Assembly: GCA_040505895.1 (NCBI GenBank)
Contig: JBEVXU010000016.1
Span: 124,001-188,000, forward strand
DNA length: 64,000 nt
Source of the DNA: Vondammii sp040505895
GTDB taxonomy: Bacteria; Pseudomonadota; Gammaproteobacteria; Chromatiales; Chromatiaceae
Reading direction: 5' to 3'
A program made the translations under genes and the position numbers. Of this stretch, positions 1-7,878 are shown piece after piece; positions within the stretch are counted from its first letter, which is position 1; each line of letters starts with the position of its first letter. The notes under the pieces are model-generated. The model ran no database searches. It was not told where the DNA came from and saw nothing but the letters and a program-made list of their open reading frames with translations.

Positions 1-381
1 GTGCTCTGTATACCATTTGGGCTCAGTGAAATCGGCATCATAGATAAAGGCGGCAACTGCATTACGATCACTCTCTGAGAGATCGACCGGCGGCATCACT
101 TTGAAACGCCTGATAGCTCCAAACATCAAAGATTTTTCAACATCCTGTGTCTCCAGCCAGGAAGAGAGGCGCATTATAAAATCATCCCTGTCTGGATTAG
201 GCCCCAGGTAGTGATTTTTTACAGCAAAGATGGGCGGTGCAACCATATCCGGGCTGCGGTCAAACTTATGGCAGGCCATACAGACGGTGGTAAATATCTC
301 TTTACCCCTCTCACCCTCTTCCGCCGAAACGGAAAACGCTAACGGTAACAACAGAGCGGTAAATAAAATAATCTTCTTCAT
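1..381 (-). CDS. c-type cytochrome, small secreted, partial (3' end beyond window)
   Basis: The reverse-strand frame opens at ATG 381 and runs off the window edge after 127 codons without a stop. The product starts with a typical Sec signal (MKKIILF, then a hydrophobic stretch ending SVSA). A single haem c motif CMACH lies at about residues 34-38, and a later Met-Pro-Pro (about residue 97) is a plausible distal Met ligand. This is the layout of a class I periplasmic electron-carrier cytochrome of about 13-14 kDa. A redox partner cannot be named. It lies downstream of the Spy-like gene on the same strand, separated by a strong hairpin. The C-terminus is not visible. Confidence 0.8.
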   Translation of the reverse strand, partial: MKKIILFTALLLPLAFSVSAEEGERGKEIFTTVCMACHKFDRSPDMVAPPIFAVKNHYLGPNPDRDDFIMRLSSWLETQDVEKSLMFGAIRRFKVMPPVDLSESDRNAVAAFIYDADFTEPKWYTEH

Positions 382-418
382 CTATTTGTTTCCATGGAAT
401 TATTAAAGTGGTTAACAG

Positions 419-466
419 GTCACGCCGCCTACACGTCGCCAAAGGGCAACGTGTAGACGGCGTGAC
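419..466 (-). terminator. strong intercistronic stem-loop
   Basis: An 18-bp inverted repeat with one mismatch (GTCACGCCGC... pairing with ...GGCGTGAC) and a 12-base loop lies between the Spy-like gene and the cytochrome gene. There is no U-tract on the reverse strand, so it could be an RNA-stabilising or partly terminating hairpin, or a dispersed palindrome, rather than a classical intrinsic terminator. Confidence 0.5.
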
Positions 467-493
467 TATGTTTCACTCACATCATACTTGGTA

Positions 494-1102
494 TCAGTGC
501 AGACGTCCCATCCCACCCATACGGCCAAGCAGTGCTTTCTGATCCTCTGTCAGGGTGGTGTTAAGGTTGCTGATTGCATCAGCCATTACTGTCATATGGC
601 CTGCTCTCTCACGCATCAGCTTGACCCGATCTTCAACTGACAGTGACATCATGGCGCCACGCTGCTTTGAACGATTCCCCATTGCAGCGGACTTGTTGGC
701 GATCGCTTGTTCAAATGCATTCCAGGCAGGCTCCTGCTCGGTGGTAATCTGTAGCTGAGTCTTCAACGCCTCCAGACGCGTGGCACTGTTTGCACCGGGA
801 CCGCCCTGCATACCACCAAATTTATTGCCACCGCCATGACCATGACCATGACGGCCCTTGGTAGCACAACCCGCACCTTGGCCTCCATTGGCCCCGTAGC
901 CTTTGGCGGACTGCATTGGGCAGCCTCCCATGCCCGGACCATAACCTTGTGGATTCATCTGCCCATAGCCTTGGCCCTGCATCGGATTGTTCCGATAGCA
1001 GTTGCCACCCCAGCCACCATGAGCCGATACCCATGAGACAGCCGTAAAGGTAATGCCGGTTGCAGCGATAGCCGCGAGAAGAATTTTACTTGAACGTTTC
1101 AT
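494..1102 (-). CDS. Spy/CpxP-like periplasmic protein, Gly/His/Met-rich
   Basis: The 202-aa product has a signal peptide (residues 1-27, ending VSAHG). A low-complexity segment at about residues 28-105, rich in Gly, Met, Gln and His with several Cys, follows. The C-terminal helical part carries LQITTEQEPAWNAF and LTEDQKALL, the LTxxQ signature of the Spy/CpxP family of periplasmic chaperones and metal-stress proteins. The His-Gly run HGHGHGGG and the scattered Cys/Met suggest metal binding (inference). It is divergent to the two-component genes at 1280-3375, and the shared spacer carries GTAA direct repeats typical of OmpR-family sites, so it is a likely target of that regulator. Confidence 0.75.
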   Translation of the reverse strand: MKRSSKILLAAIAATGITFTAVSWVSAHGGWGGNCYRNNPMQGQGYGQMNPQGYGPGMGGCPMQSAKGYGANGGQGAGCATKGRHGHGHGGGNKFGGMQGGPGANSATRLEALKTQLQITTEQEPAWNAFEQAIANKSAAMGNRSKQRGAMMSLSVEDRVKLMRERAGHMTVMADAISNLNTTLTEDQKALLGRMGGMGRLH

Positions 1103-1202
1103 GTTGTACTCCTTTGGAAATAATCAGCAGCCCGAGTTCTCTCTTGGCCTGTCTATATCAAAGCACCAGAATGTAACGCTCCGGTTTCAGCGGGGGACAA
1201 TT

Positions 1203-1239
1203 TTGTAAGCTAATGTAACCCTGTGACAGCAGTTACATT
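1203..1239. promoter_or_regulatory. candidate OmpR/CpxR-type operator in divergent spacer
   Basis: Two GTAA(G/C) half-sites at 1205-1209 and 1215-1219 are spaced exactly 10 bp, as in CpxR boxes (GTAAA-N5-GTAAA). The second also forms a perfect 8-bp inverted repeat AATGTAAC (1212-1219) / GTTACATT (1232-1239). A further AATGTAAC lies at 1170-1177. The site sits between the Spy-like gene and the response regulator, so it could control both and allow autoregulation. Binding is inferred. Confidence 0.5.
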
Positions 1240-1279
1240 GTGCTACAACATCTCGGCCATATTGGGGTATAACTAAGGC

Positions 1280-1999
1280 ATGGAACGAGCACAGCAAATA
1301 TTGGTTGTCGATGATGACCGGGAGATACTCAAGTTACTTCAGGAGTATCTGGAGCAGAATGGCTACCGGGTGACCACCGCCGTCGACGGCAAGGCGATGT
1401 GGCGTGAGCTGGAGCACAGCCGCATCGACCTGATCGTCCTCGACCTGATGCTGCCCGGCGATGACGGCCTGGTGCTCTGTCGTAACCTACGGGTCAAATC
1501 ACAGATTCCGGTAATTATGCTCACCGCCCGCGGTGATGAGTTGGATCGCATACTAGGGCTGGAGATGGGGGCGGATGATTACCTGCCAAAACCCTTTAAT
1601 CCCAGAGAACTACTGGCGCGTATCAAAGTGGTATTGAGACGCACCGTCTCGCTACCCACGGCTATAGAGGATTTGGAGTTCACTCCACTCAATTTTGCCG
1701 GCTGGAAACTTGATCCGGTGAGCCGTCACCTGGAGGCGGAGAGTGGTCTGGTCGTGCCCCTCAGTGGCGCTGAGTACCGGCTGTTGCGGGTGCTACTCAC
1801 TCACCCCAACCGGATACTCAACCGCGACCAGCTACTGGAACTCACTCAGGGACGGGAGGCAGAGCCCTTTGATCGCAGCATCGATGTACTGATCAGCCGT
1901 CTTCGCCGCCACCTGCATGATGACCCGAAATCACCCACTATTATCAAGACGGTCCGCAGCCAGGGCTATGTCTTGGCAGCCAAGGTGACAACGGCATGA
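1280..1999 (+). CDS. OmpR-family response regulator
   Basis: The 239-aa protein has an N-terminal receiver domain (residues about 7-120). The acidic pair is in VVDDD, the phospho-acceptor Asp is in VLDLMLPGDDG (about residue 55), and the conserved Thr/Lys are in MLTARG and LPKPF. The C-terminal winged-helix domain (about 140-236) ends in the recognition region RSIDVLISRLRRHL. It overlaps the kinase gene by four bases (ATGA), so the pair is translationally coupled. It probably binds the GTAA repeats just upstream. The overall pattern is EnvZ/OmpR- or CpxA/CpxR-like. The exact orthologue is not assigned. Confidence 0.93.
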   Translation: MERAQQILVVDDDREILKLLQEYLEQNGYRVTTAVDGKAMWRELEHSRIDLIVLDLMLPGDDGLVLCRNLRVKSQIPVIMLTARGDELDRILGLEMGADDYLPKPFNPRELLARIKVVLRRTVSLPTAIEDLEFTPLNFAGWKLDPVSRHLEAESGLVVPLSGAEYRLLRVLLTHPNRILNRDQLLELTQGREAEPFDRSIDVLISRLRRHLHDDPKSPTIIKTVRSQGYVLAAKVTTA

Positions 2000-3375
2000 G
2001 ACTGTTGCCCCGCTCCCTGTTTGGACGCTTGGTGCTAATTCTCACCCTCGGGCTGATCCTCACTCAGGTGCTCGGCACCGCCCTCACCTTCCGGGACCGC
2101 CACCGGATACTAAGAGACAACATCGGACTGCAGCTGATCCAGCGAATCGCCTCTGTGGTAAACCTCGTGGAGGGGATGCCGCCACAGCAGCACAGTAAAA
2201 TAATCACCGCCCTCGACTCCCGTTCACTTCGGATCACACTTACCCGGGAGCCGTTGGGAACAGGATCAGAGGCTGAATCAGCACCCCACCTTAAGATGAT
2301 GCTGGGCCGGGAACTGGAAAAAGAGTCCAAGCTCGATGTCACCACTATCCCCCTCAGTAAAAATAGTAACCGGCATCAGCCACCCTGGATGAAGCACAGC
2401 ACAGCACAGACACGGATGATGCAGCGCTGGATGCCCCAGCGAATGCTCGGTTTCCAGGCCCAGGTTCAACTCTCTACTGGAGAGTGGCTCACCTTCCGCC
2501 GCCCCCTACCGGAAGAGAGCCTGATCTGGCCGGTAAAACTACTCGGCTACCTATTGATACTGCTGGTCTCTGTTACCGCCCTCTCCCTACTGGCCGTACG
2601 ACTCACCACCCGACCACTGAACACACTGGCCGAGGCCGCAGATCATCTGGGCAAGGATATCCAGCATCCACCACTGGATGAGAGCGGCCCACTGGAGGTA
2701 AGAAAAGCGGCGCAGGCCTTCAACACCATGCAGGGGCGCCTACAACGCTATATCGAGGATAAAAGTCAGATTCTCGCTGCCATCTCTCATGACCTAAAGA
2801 CACCGATCACCCGCCTGCGCCTACGCACCGAGATGCTCAATGACGAGGCGTTGAAGAAGAAGTTTTCCGGTGACCTCGACGCCATGGAAGAGATGGTCAT
2901 TGCCACCCTCGACTTTATGCGTGGTACAGAGAACAGCGAGAAGGTGGTGCTGGTGGATATCACCGCCCTGCTGGAGTCGATGAAGAGCGATATGGAGGAG
3001 ATGGGCTGGCAAGTGACGTTGAAGAATCCCACAGCCGCACCCTACAACGCCCGCCCCCTGGCACTCAAGCGTTGCCTCGGTAATCTGATAGAGAACGCCG
3101 CCCGTTATGGGGAGGAGGCGATTATTCATGTCGAGGACAGAGACGACCAGCTGACCATTACCATCACCGACCAGGGCAGTGAAATCTCTGAAGAGGAGCT
3201 GGATATGCTCTTCAAGCCTTTCTACCGGGGGGAGAATTCAAGGAGCAGAGAGAGTGGTGGCACCGGACTCGGCCTCGGCATTGCCCGTAATATCGCCCGC
3301 GCCCACGGCGGCGAATTGATATTGCAGCGGGGTGATTCAGGCGGTTTGAAAGCGATTATCACCCTTCCACGCTGA
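1996..3375 (+). CDS. membrane sensor histidine kinase
   Basis: The 459-aa kinase has TM1 at about 9-29, a periplasmic domain, TM2 at about 175-200, a HAMP segment, a dimerisation/phospho-acceptor helix with ISHDLKTPITRLRL (His about 265), an N box NLIENAARYG, and ATP-lid motifs DQGSEIS and GGTGLGLGIARNIARAHGG. All catalytic motifs are intact. The end of the periplasmic domain contains a Met/His/Trp-rich patch around residues 130-155 (HQPPWMKH, RMMQRWMPQRM). That resembles a metal-ligand cluster and matches the metal-binding look of the divergent Spy-like gene. The ligand is inferred, not shown. Confidence 0.93.
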   Translation: MRLLPRSLFGRLVLILTLGLILTQVLGTALTFRDRHRILRDNIGLQLIQRIASVVNLVEGMPPQQHSKIITALDSRSLRITLTREPLGTGSEAESAPHLKMMLGRELEKESKLDVTTIPLSKNSNRHQPPWMKHSTAQTRMMQRWMPQRMLGFQAQVQLSTGEWLTFRRPLPEESLIWPVKLLGYLLILLVSVTALSLLAVRLTTRPLNTLAEAADHLGKDIQHPPLDESGPLEVRKAAQAFNTMQGRLQRYIEDKSQILAAISHDLKTPITRLRLRTEMLNDEALKKKFSGDLDAMEEMVIATLDFMRGTENSEKVVLVDITALLESMKSDMEEMGWQVTLKNPTAAPYNARPLALKRCLGNLIENAARYGEEAIIHVEDRDDQLTITITDQGSEISEEELDMLFKPFYRGENSRSRESGGTGLGLGIARNIARAHGGELILQRGDSGGLKAIITLPR

Positions 3376-3426
3376 CTCTTTCAATTTCTCCTGCCCCGGG
3401 TGTAGGATGGTAGTTATCTTCTTGAG

Positions 3427-3750
3427 AACTCAAGTTTCGGAGTTCAAATGACGTAAAAGAGTTGGATAGACCGTCCCTTCTCCCTCAGGGAGAAGGACAG
3501 GATGAGGGAAATTAGAAGAATCACAGCGTTAGCTTTTCAACTCCCCTCACCCCAACCCCCTCCCAGAGGAGGGTGTCGTAAAAGCTCCAATCCCTTCTCC
3601 CTACGAGGGAGAAGGTTAGGATGAGGGTGTATTAAATCAATAAGTTACCTATTGATCCCCCTCACCCTAGCCCTCTCCCCGGTGGGGAGAGGGGACTTTT
3701 TCGACACCCTCCAGAGGGAGAGGGGGCTAATGAACTCCGAGACTTGAGTT
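3427..3750. repeat. fold-back / MITE-like element, copy 1
   Basis: The element is bounded by 20-bp terminal inverted repeats with one mismatch (3427-3446 and 3731-3750; left end AACTCAAGTTTCGG). It holds palindromic blocks rich in CCCTCTCCC/GGGAGAGGG. Bases 3591-3700 recur as an essentially exact reverse complement at about 61350-61459. A diverged second copy of one internal block lies at about 3475-3510, so this locus looks nested. No ORF is present. It accounts for most of the gene-free stretch 3376-3787. Confidence 0.75.
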
Positions 3751-3787
3751 GAGAAGCAGATGGCAGCGACCAGTGGAGGGTTGATTG

Positions 3788-4063
3788 ATGAAAAATCAAA
3801 TAGTTATCGTGGCCGGATTAATCCTGACACTCAGCAACAGCTGGGCAGGAAGCGTGCCTGTCTTTGGCCAAGAAAACGATAACTTACTAACCATTGAACC
3901 TCCTGAAGACAAGCAGAGTGAATCCTACCAACCGCTCTATGCCCCTCAAAACCTTGATTTTGAATCACCGCAGAACCTGGAGTCCAGCTCACAGGAGGGA
4001 GACATTGACTTGCTCCTGAATAATCAGGAACAGGAGATAAAAGAGGCTATTGAAGCTCAATAA
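3788..4063 (+). CDS. small secreted protein of unknown function
   Basis: The 91-aa product is not recognised. ATG at 3788 is preferred over an upstream TTG because GGAGGG lies 7 bases upstream. It has a clear signal peptide (KNQIVIVAGLILTLSNSWAG), then an acidic, Gln/Glu/Pro-rich and probably unstructured mature part of about 65 residues with no Cys and no membrane helix. It is 59 bases upstream of another small exported protein gene on the same strand, so the two may be co-transcribed. No function is proposed. Confidence 0.6.
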   Translation: MKNQIVIVAGLILTLSNSWAGSVPVFGQENDNLLTIEPPEDKQSESYQPLYAPQNLDFESPQNLESSSQEGDIDLLLNNQEQEIKEAIEAQ

Positions 4064-4122
4064 ATAAGCTCAACTGCCGACAGAGAGTATATCTACAGAC
4101 TCACTGCGTGGATCCTGCCGTA

Positions 4123-4506
4123 ATGAAAAAACTGTTCTCACCGCTCTGGTTTCTGCTCTCCCTTCTATCTATAGTCATATCCAGCGGCGCTTATGCCATG
4201 GACAATGGAGCCCTACCGGACAACATTAACTTTGCCGATGACGACTACGGAAAAACCTGTATCGATCTTGAACAGGAGATGACTACCCTCGCACCACTCA
4301 CCTACGCACGACAACCCGACTTCTATGAAGATCCCGTACGTGGTGCTGCAATCACTGTGGGCACCATGATCTTCCCCCTGGCCTATGGTGTGGTTGGCTA
4401 TCAGGAGTACCTTGGCTACGAAGAACGAAATAATATCGCCACGGTGGAGCTGCGTATTGAACGGCTCAGGCGGCTAAAGGCGGAGAAGCACTGCTTCGAG
4501 AGCTGA
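4123..4506 (+). CDS. small exported protein with one hydrophobic segment, unknown function
   Basis: The 127-aa product starts MKKLFSPLWF with an N-terminal signal sequence ending SGAYAMDNG. A GTG 15 bases upstream is possible, but MKK looks the natural start. The mature part has two Cys (in KTCIDLEQEM and EKHCFES), which could form a disulfide. A central hydrophobic Gly-rich stretch (AAITVGTMIFPLAYGVVGY) is followed by a basic/acidic helix near the C-terminus. It is either periplasmic or inner-membrane attached. It converges on hypF with a gap of six bases. The family is not recognised. Confidence 0.65.
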   Translation: MKKLFSPLWFLLSLLSIVISSGAYAMDNGALPDNINFADDDYGKTCIDLEQEMTTLAPLTYARQPDFYEDPVRGAAITVGTMIFPLAYGVVGYQEYLGYEERNNIATVELRIERLRRLKAEKHCFES

Positions 4507-4512
4507 TACCGC

Positions 4513-6849
4513 TTAGGGCAGTGAACGAGCCGCAGCCACAACGGCCTGTCCCAGAGAGATACCGCCATCGTTGGCGGGAAGTATACCGGGACTGAGTACT
4601 GACAGATCTGCTTGCCGCAGGCGTTGGCTCACCCCCTCCAGCAGCAGCTTGTTCTGAAAAACACCACCTGAGAGCACTACTGTCTCTAGCTGCTGTTCAT
4701 GACAGAGATCGATAGCGAGAGAGGCGACCGTTGCTGCCAAACCGTTATGGAAGCGTGCCGATATAGTTGCGGCTGATGTTCCACTCTGGAGATCATCCAA
4801 CAGCGCTTGCCACAGAGGCTGCCAAGAGAGCTGTACCCTGCCCTCTTCTATAAGACGTTCTGCACGATAGCCGGTCACGGCCTCGTCATTCACTGCTGAG
4901 GCGAGCGCTTCCAGTTCGATGGCCGCCTGCCCCTCATGGCTTACCGATTCACGACAGATCCCCACAGCCGCCGCCACCCCGTCGAACAGCCGACCACAGG
5001 AGGAGGCGGCAGGTGAGTTGAGGCCACGGGCCAGCATCTGATTGAGATTGGCTACCGGTTTACTCTGGAGATAACGGATCAACTCCAGATCACCGTAATC
5101 GGCAAGGATCTTCTCCCAGCCAAACAGCTGCACCAGATAGGCGTAGCTGTTGCGCCAGGGCTCCATCATCGCTTTGGCACCCCCGATCATCGCCACCGGC
5201 TGGAAACAGGCGAGCCGGGTCGACTCCTTATAATCGACTTTGAGAAACTCTCCACCCCAGAGCGCACCTTCATCACCATAACCAAGACCGTCCAGGGCGA
5301 TGCCAAGTAGTGGGGGTGTATCCAGCGCCAGCCTCTGCTCTGCCATACAGGCGGCGATATGGGCGTGGTGGTGCTGAACCGTCTCCAGCTTCAAGGCCTG
5401 CCCCTCGGCCAGTTTCCTTCCCCACTGACTGGAGAGGTAATCGGGGTGTCGGTCAATCGCCACAATCTCCGGCTGGTGATCAAACAGCTGCCGGTAGAGC
5501 CCCAGATTATGGCGGTAGTCCCGATGGGTAGCCCCATCCTCCAGGTCACCCATATGCTGGGAGATGATCGCTTCACCGGCTCGCAACAGGCAGAAGCTAT
5601 TTTTCAGCTCCCCTCCCATGGCGAGAATCTGAGGCGCAGCATCAAAGCCGGGAGGCAGAGCCAGGGGCGCCGGTGCATAGCCACGCGCCCGTCGTAACAC
5701 CCGAGGTATGCCATCCATCAGGCGCACCACAGAGTCATCCAGCCGATTGACGATATCGCGGTCATGAAGCAGGAGATAGTCTGCGATTTGCCGAAGATGC
5801 TGACGTGCACCTTCGTTGCTAATGACTTGCGGTTCATCAGAGCTGTTACCGGAGGTGAGTACAATCGGCTGCTCCAGAGCCTGCATAATCAACTGGTGCA
5901 GTGGTGTGTAGGGGAGCATAAAGCCGAGAGTGCTCTGCCCCGGCGCTATTGCATCTGCAACTCTTATCCCGGCACCCTCCAACACGACGATGGGAGCTGC
6001 CGGACTCTTCAGCAGGTCCGCCTCCTCGCCATTGACGGAGGCAAAACACCTCACCATCTCCAGGTCTCTCGCCATCATGGCAAACGCCTTGTGATAACGG
6101 CGTTTCCGCTGCCTCAGCCGCGCCACGACCTCCTGGTTGGTCGCATCACACGCCAAGTGGATACCGCCAATTCCCTTGATCGCCACTATCTCCCCCTGCC
6201 GGAGCAGCCTGGCTGTTGCCGCTACAACATCCTCTCCCGCCAGAGGTTTAACTTCGGCACCGTCCGTATCTTCTAGCCAAACCCGGGGGCCGCAATTACC
6301 GCACGCATTGGGCTGGGCATGGAAACGTCGATCCGCCGGGTCGTCATATTCGGACTGACAGACGGGGCACTGGATAAAGGGTGCCATACTGGTGGTGGCG
6401 CGGTCATAGGGGATGGAATGTACGATAGAGAGGCGCGGGCCGCAGTGGGTACAGTTGGTAAAGGGGTAACGGTAACGACGGTTATCCGGGTCCATCACCT
6501 CCTGCAAACAAGCTTTACAGCTGGCGGCATCCGGCACCACGCCTGTCTGCACCCGGCCGCCACGGCTTGGGATAATTGAGAAACCGGCATCAACCGGCTG
6601 TCGGTCGAGTGGAGCACGCTCTATCGTATCGATGCGAGAAAGTGGTGGAGCCTCCCTTCGCAAACTATCGATAAATTGATCCAGGGACTGCTCTGAGCCC
6701 CATGCATGGATCAACACCCCCTCGGCATCATTCCACACTTCGCCATCAAGAGAGCAGGCGACTGCAAGACGCCAGACTGTCGGTCTGAAACCGACCCCTT
6801 GAACCAAGCCCCGTACCCGGATTTGCTCGCCACGCTGCTGTTTTGTCAT
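4513..6849 (-). CDS. hypF: carbamoyltransferase HypF ([NiFe] hydrogenase maturation)
   Basis: HypF makes the CN ligands of the [NiFe] hydrogenase centre from carbamoyl phosphate, passing the carbamoyl group to HypE. The 778-aa length is normal. Domains in order: acylphosphatase (about 8-95, RGLVQGVGFRPTVWRLA); two zinc fingers with Cys pairs at 111/114, 133/136, 161/164 and 183/186; YrdC-like domain (about 205-385); Kae1-like domain with the metal motif HHHAHIAACM and the nucleotide motif VVLSGGVFQN. Its start overlaps the cheV stop by four bases, so it is translated with a chemotaxis gene. No other hyp or hydrogenase gene lies in the window. Confidence 0.97.
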   Translation of the reverse strand: MTKQQRGEQIRVRGLVQGVGFRPTVWRLAVACSLDGEVWNDAEGVLIHAWGSEQSLDQFIDSLRREAPPLSRIDTIERAPLDRQPVDAGFSIIPSRGGRVQTGVVPDAASCKACLQEVMDPDNRRYRYPFTNCTHCGPRLSIVHSIPYDRATTSMAPFIQCPVCQSEYDDPADRRFHAQPNACGNCGPRVWLEDTDGAEVKPLAGEDVVAATARLLRQGEIVAIKGIGGIHLACDATNQEVVARLRQRKRRYHKAFAMMARDLEMVRCFASVNGEEADLLKSPAAPIVVLEGAGIRVADAIAPGQSTLGFMLPYTPLHQLIMQALEQPIVLTSGNSSDEPQVISNEGARQHLRQIADYLLLHDRDIVNRLDDSVVRLMDGIPRVLRRARGYAPAPLALPPGFDAAPQILAMGGELKNSFCLLRAGEAIISQHMGDLEDGATHRDYRHNLGLYRQLFDHQPEIVAIDRHPDYLSSQWGRKLAEGQALKLETVQHHHAHIAACMAEQRLALDTPPLLGIALDGLGYGDEGALWGGEFLKVDYKESTRLACFQPVAMIGGAKAMMEPWRNSYAYLVQLFGWEKILADYGDLELIRYLQSKPVANLNQMLARGLNSPAASSCGRLFDGVAAAVGICRESVSHEGQAAIELEALASAVNDEAVTGYRAERLIEEGRVQLSWQPLWQALLDDLQSGTSAATISARFHNGLAATVASLAIDLCHEQQLETVVLSGGVFQNKLLLEGVSQRLRQADLSVLSPGILPANDGGISLGQAVVAAARSLP

Positions 6850-7757
6850 CGAGTCTTGAGCAGACCCTTAAGTACCGCCTGCGCCAACTCTTCGGTGACA
6901 AACTTGGTCAGCATCGCATCTGCACCGCTGGCTGTTGCGTTCTCTTCACTGACCGCCCCGGCCAGAGATGAGTGGAGTAAAACATAGGTATCGCTGAAGT
7001 CAGGATTGTTGCGGATCTTCCGGGTGAGGGTATAGCCATCCATCCTCGGCATCTCAATATCAGAGATCACCATATCGACAAGACGGCCCTCCCGGTAGAG
7101 TGACTCCATCATCTCCAGGGCCTCAACACCGTCCCCCGCCGATAGGTTATCGATACCAATCATACCCAGCGTGCTTGATGTCTGGTTTTGTGCCATGTTG
7201 GAGTCATCCACCACCAGCACCAGTTTCTCACTCAAGGTCTGTAGCTGCTCTTCATTGAGACTGACACCGTGCCCGGTACTATCAGTCGGTGGTGCCACCT
7301 CATTGAGGACACGCTCCACATCAAGTACTTCCATCAACATATCTTCGAGCTTTACCACCCCGGTAATATAGTTGAAACGCCCAGCCGACTTGGGCACCGC
7401 CTTGATGGCATCCCAGCCAATAGAAATAATCCTGTCAACCTTACTGACAAGAAAGCCCTGTAGCGAACGATTGAATTCGGAGATGATAATTGAGCTCTGG
7501 GAGAGGTCTTCATCCCCGGGGGAAGAGAGGCCAATGGCGGCTGAAAGATCGATAACCGGCAGTTTGCTGCCGCGCAAATTTGCCAACCCTATTACAGTAG
7601 GATGGGACCCCGGCACACGGTCCAGGGGTTGGTAGGGTATCACCTCCCTGATCTTGAGCACGTTGATACCGTAAGTATGCCCTTCCCACAGCTTGAACAT
7701 CAGCATCTGCTGCTGAGAACTAACCCCTCCACTTGGCTGACTATTGATTATCGACAT
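6846..7757 (-). CDS. cheV: CheV-type chemotaxis coupling protein (CheW-REC)
   Basis: The 303-aa protein joins a CheW-like coupling domain (about 12-155, GINVLKIREVIPYQPL and GLANLRGSKLPVIDL) to a C-terminal receiver domain (about 178-300). The receiver keeps the VVDDS acidic residues, the phospho-Asp in MVISDIEMPRMDG and the Lys in MLTKFV. Such proteins couple chemoreceptors to CheA and dampen signalling when phosphorylated. The ATGA overlap with hypF gives a two-gene transcription unit that is unusual for both partners. Confidence 0.92.
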   Translation of the reverse strand: MSIINSQPSGGVSSQQQMLMFKLWEGHTYGINVLKIREVIPYQPLDRVPGSHPTVIGLANLRGSKLPVIDLSAAIGLSSPGDEDLSQSSIIISEFNRSLQGFLVSKVDRIISIGWDAIKAVPKSAGRFNYITGVVKLEDMLMEVLDVERVLNEVAPPTDSTGHGVSLNEEQLQTLSEKLVLVVDDSNMAQNQTSSTLGMIGIDNLSAGDGVEALEMMESLYREGRLVDMVISDIEMPRMDGYTLTRKIRNNPDFSDTYVLLHSSLAGAVSEENATASGADAMLTKFVTEELAQAVLKGLLKTR

Positions 7758-7878
7758 CTCTGTTCCAGGATTGGCTGTTGTCCAAACAGGTTAAAGAATA
7801 GCAACGCAGGTCTCAACCTGTATACGCTTATCGACCATTCGTGATAAATCATGAGCTGTTATGGGTTTTCGATAACCA

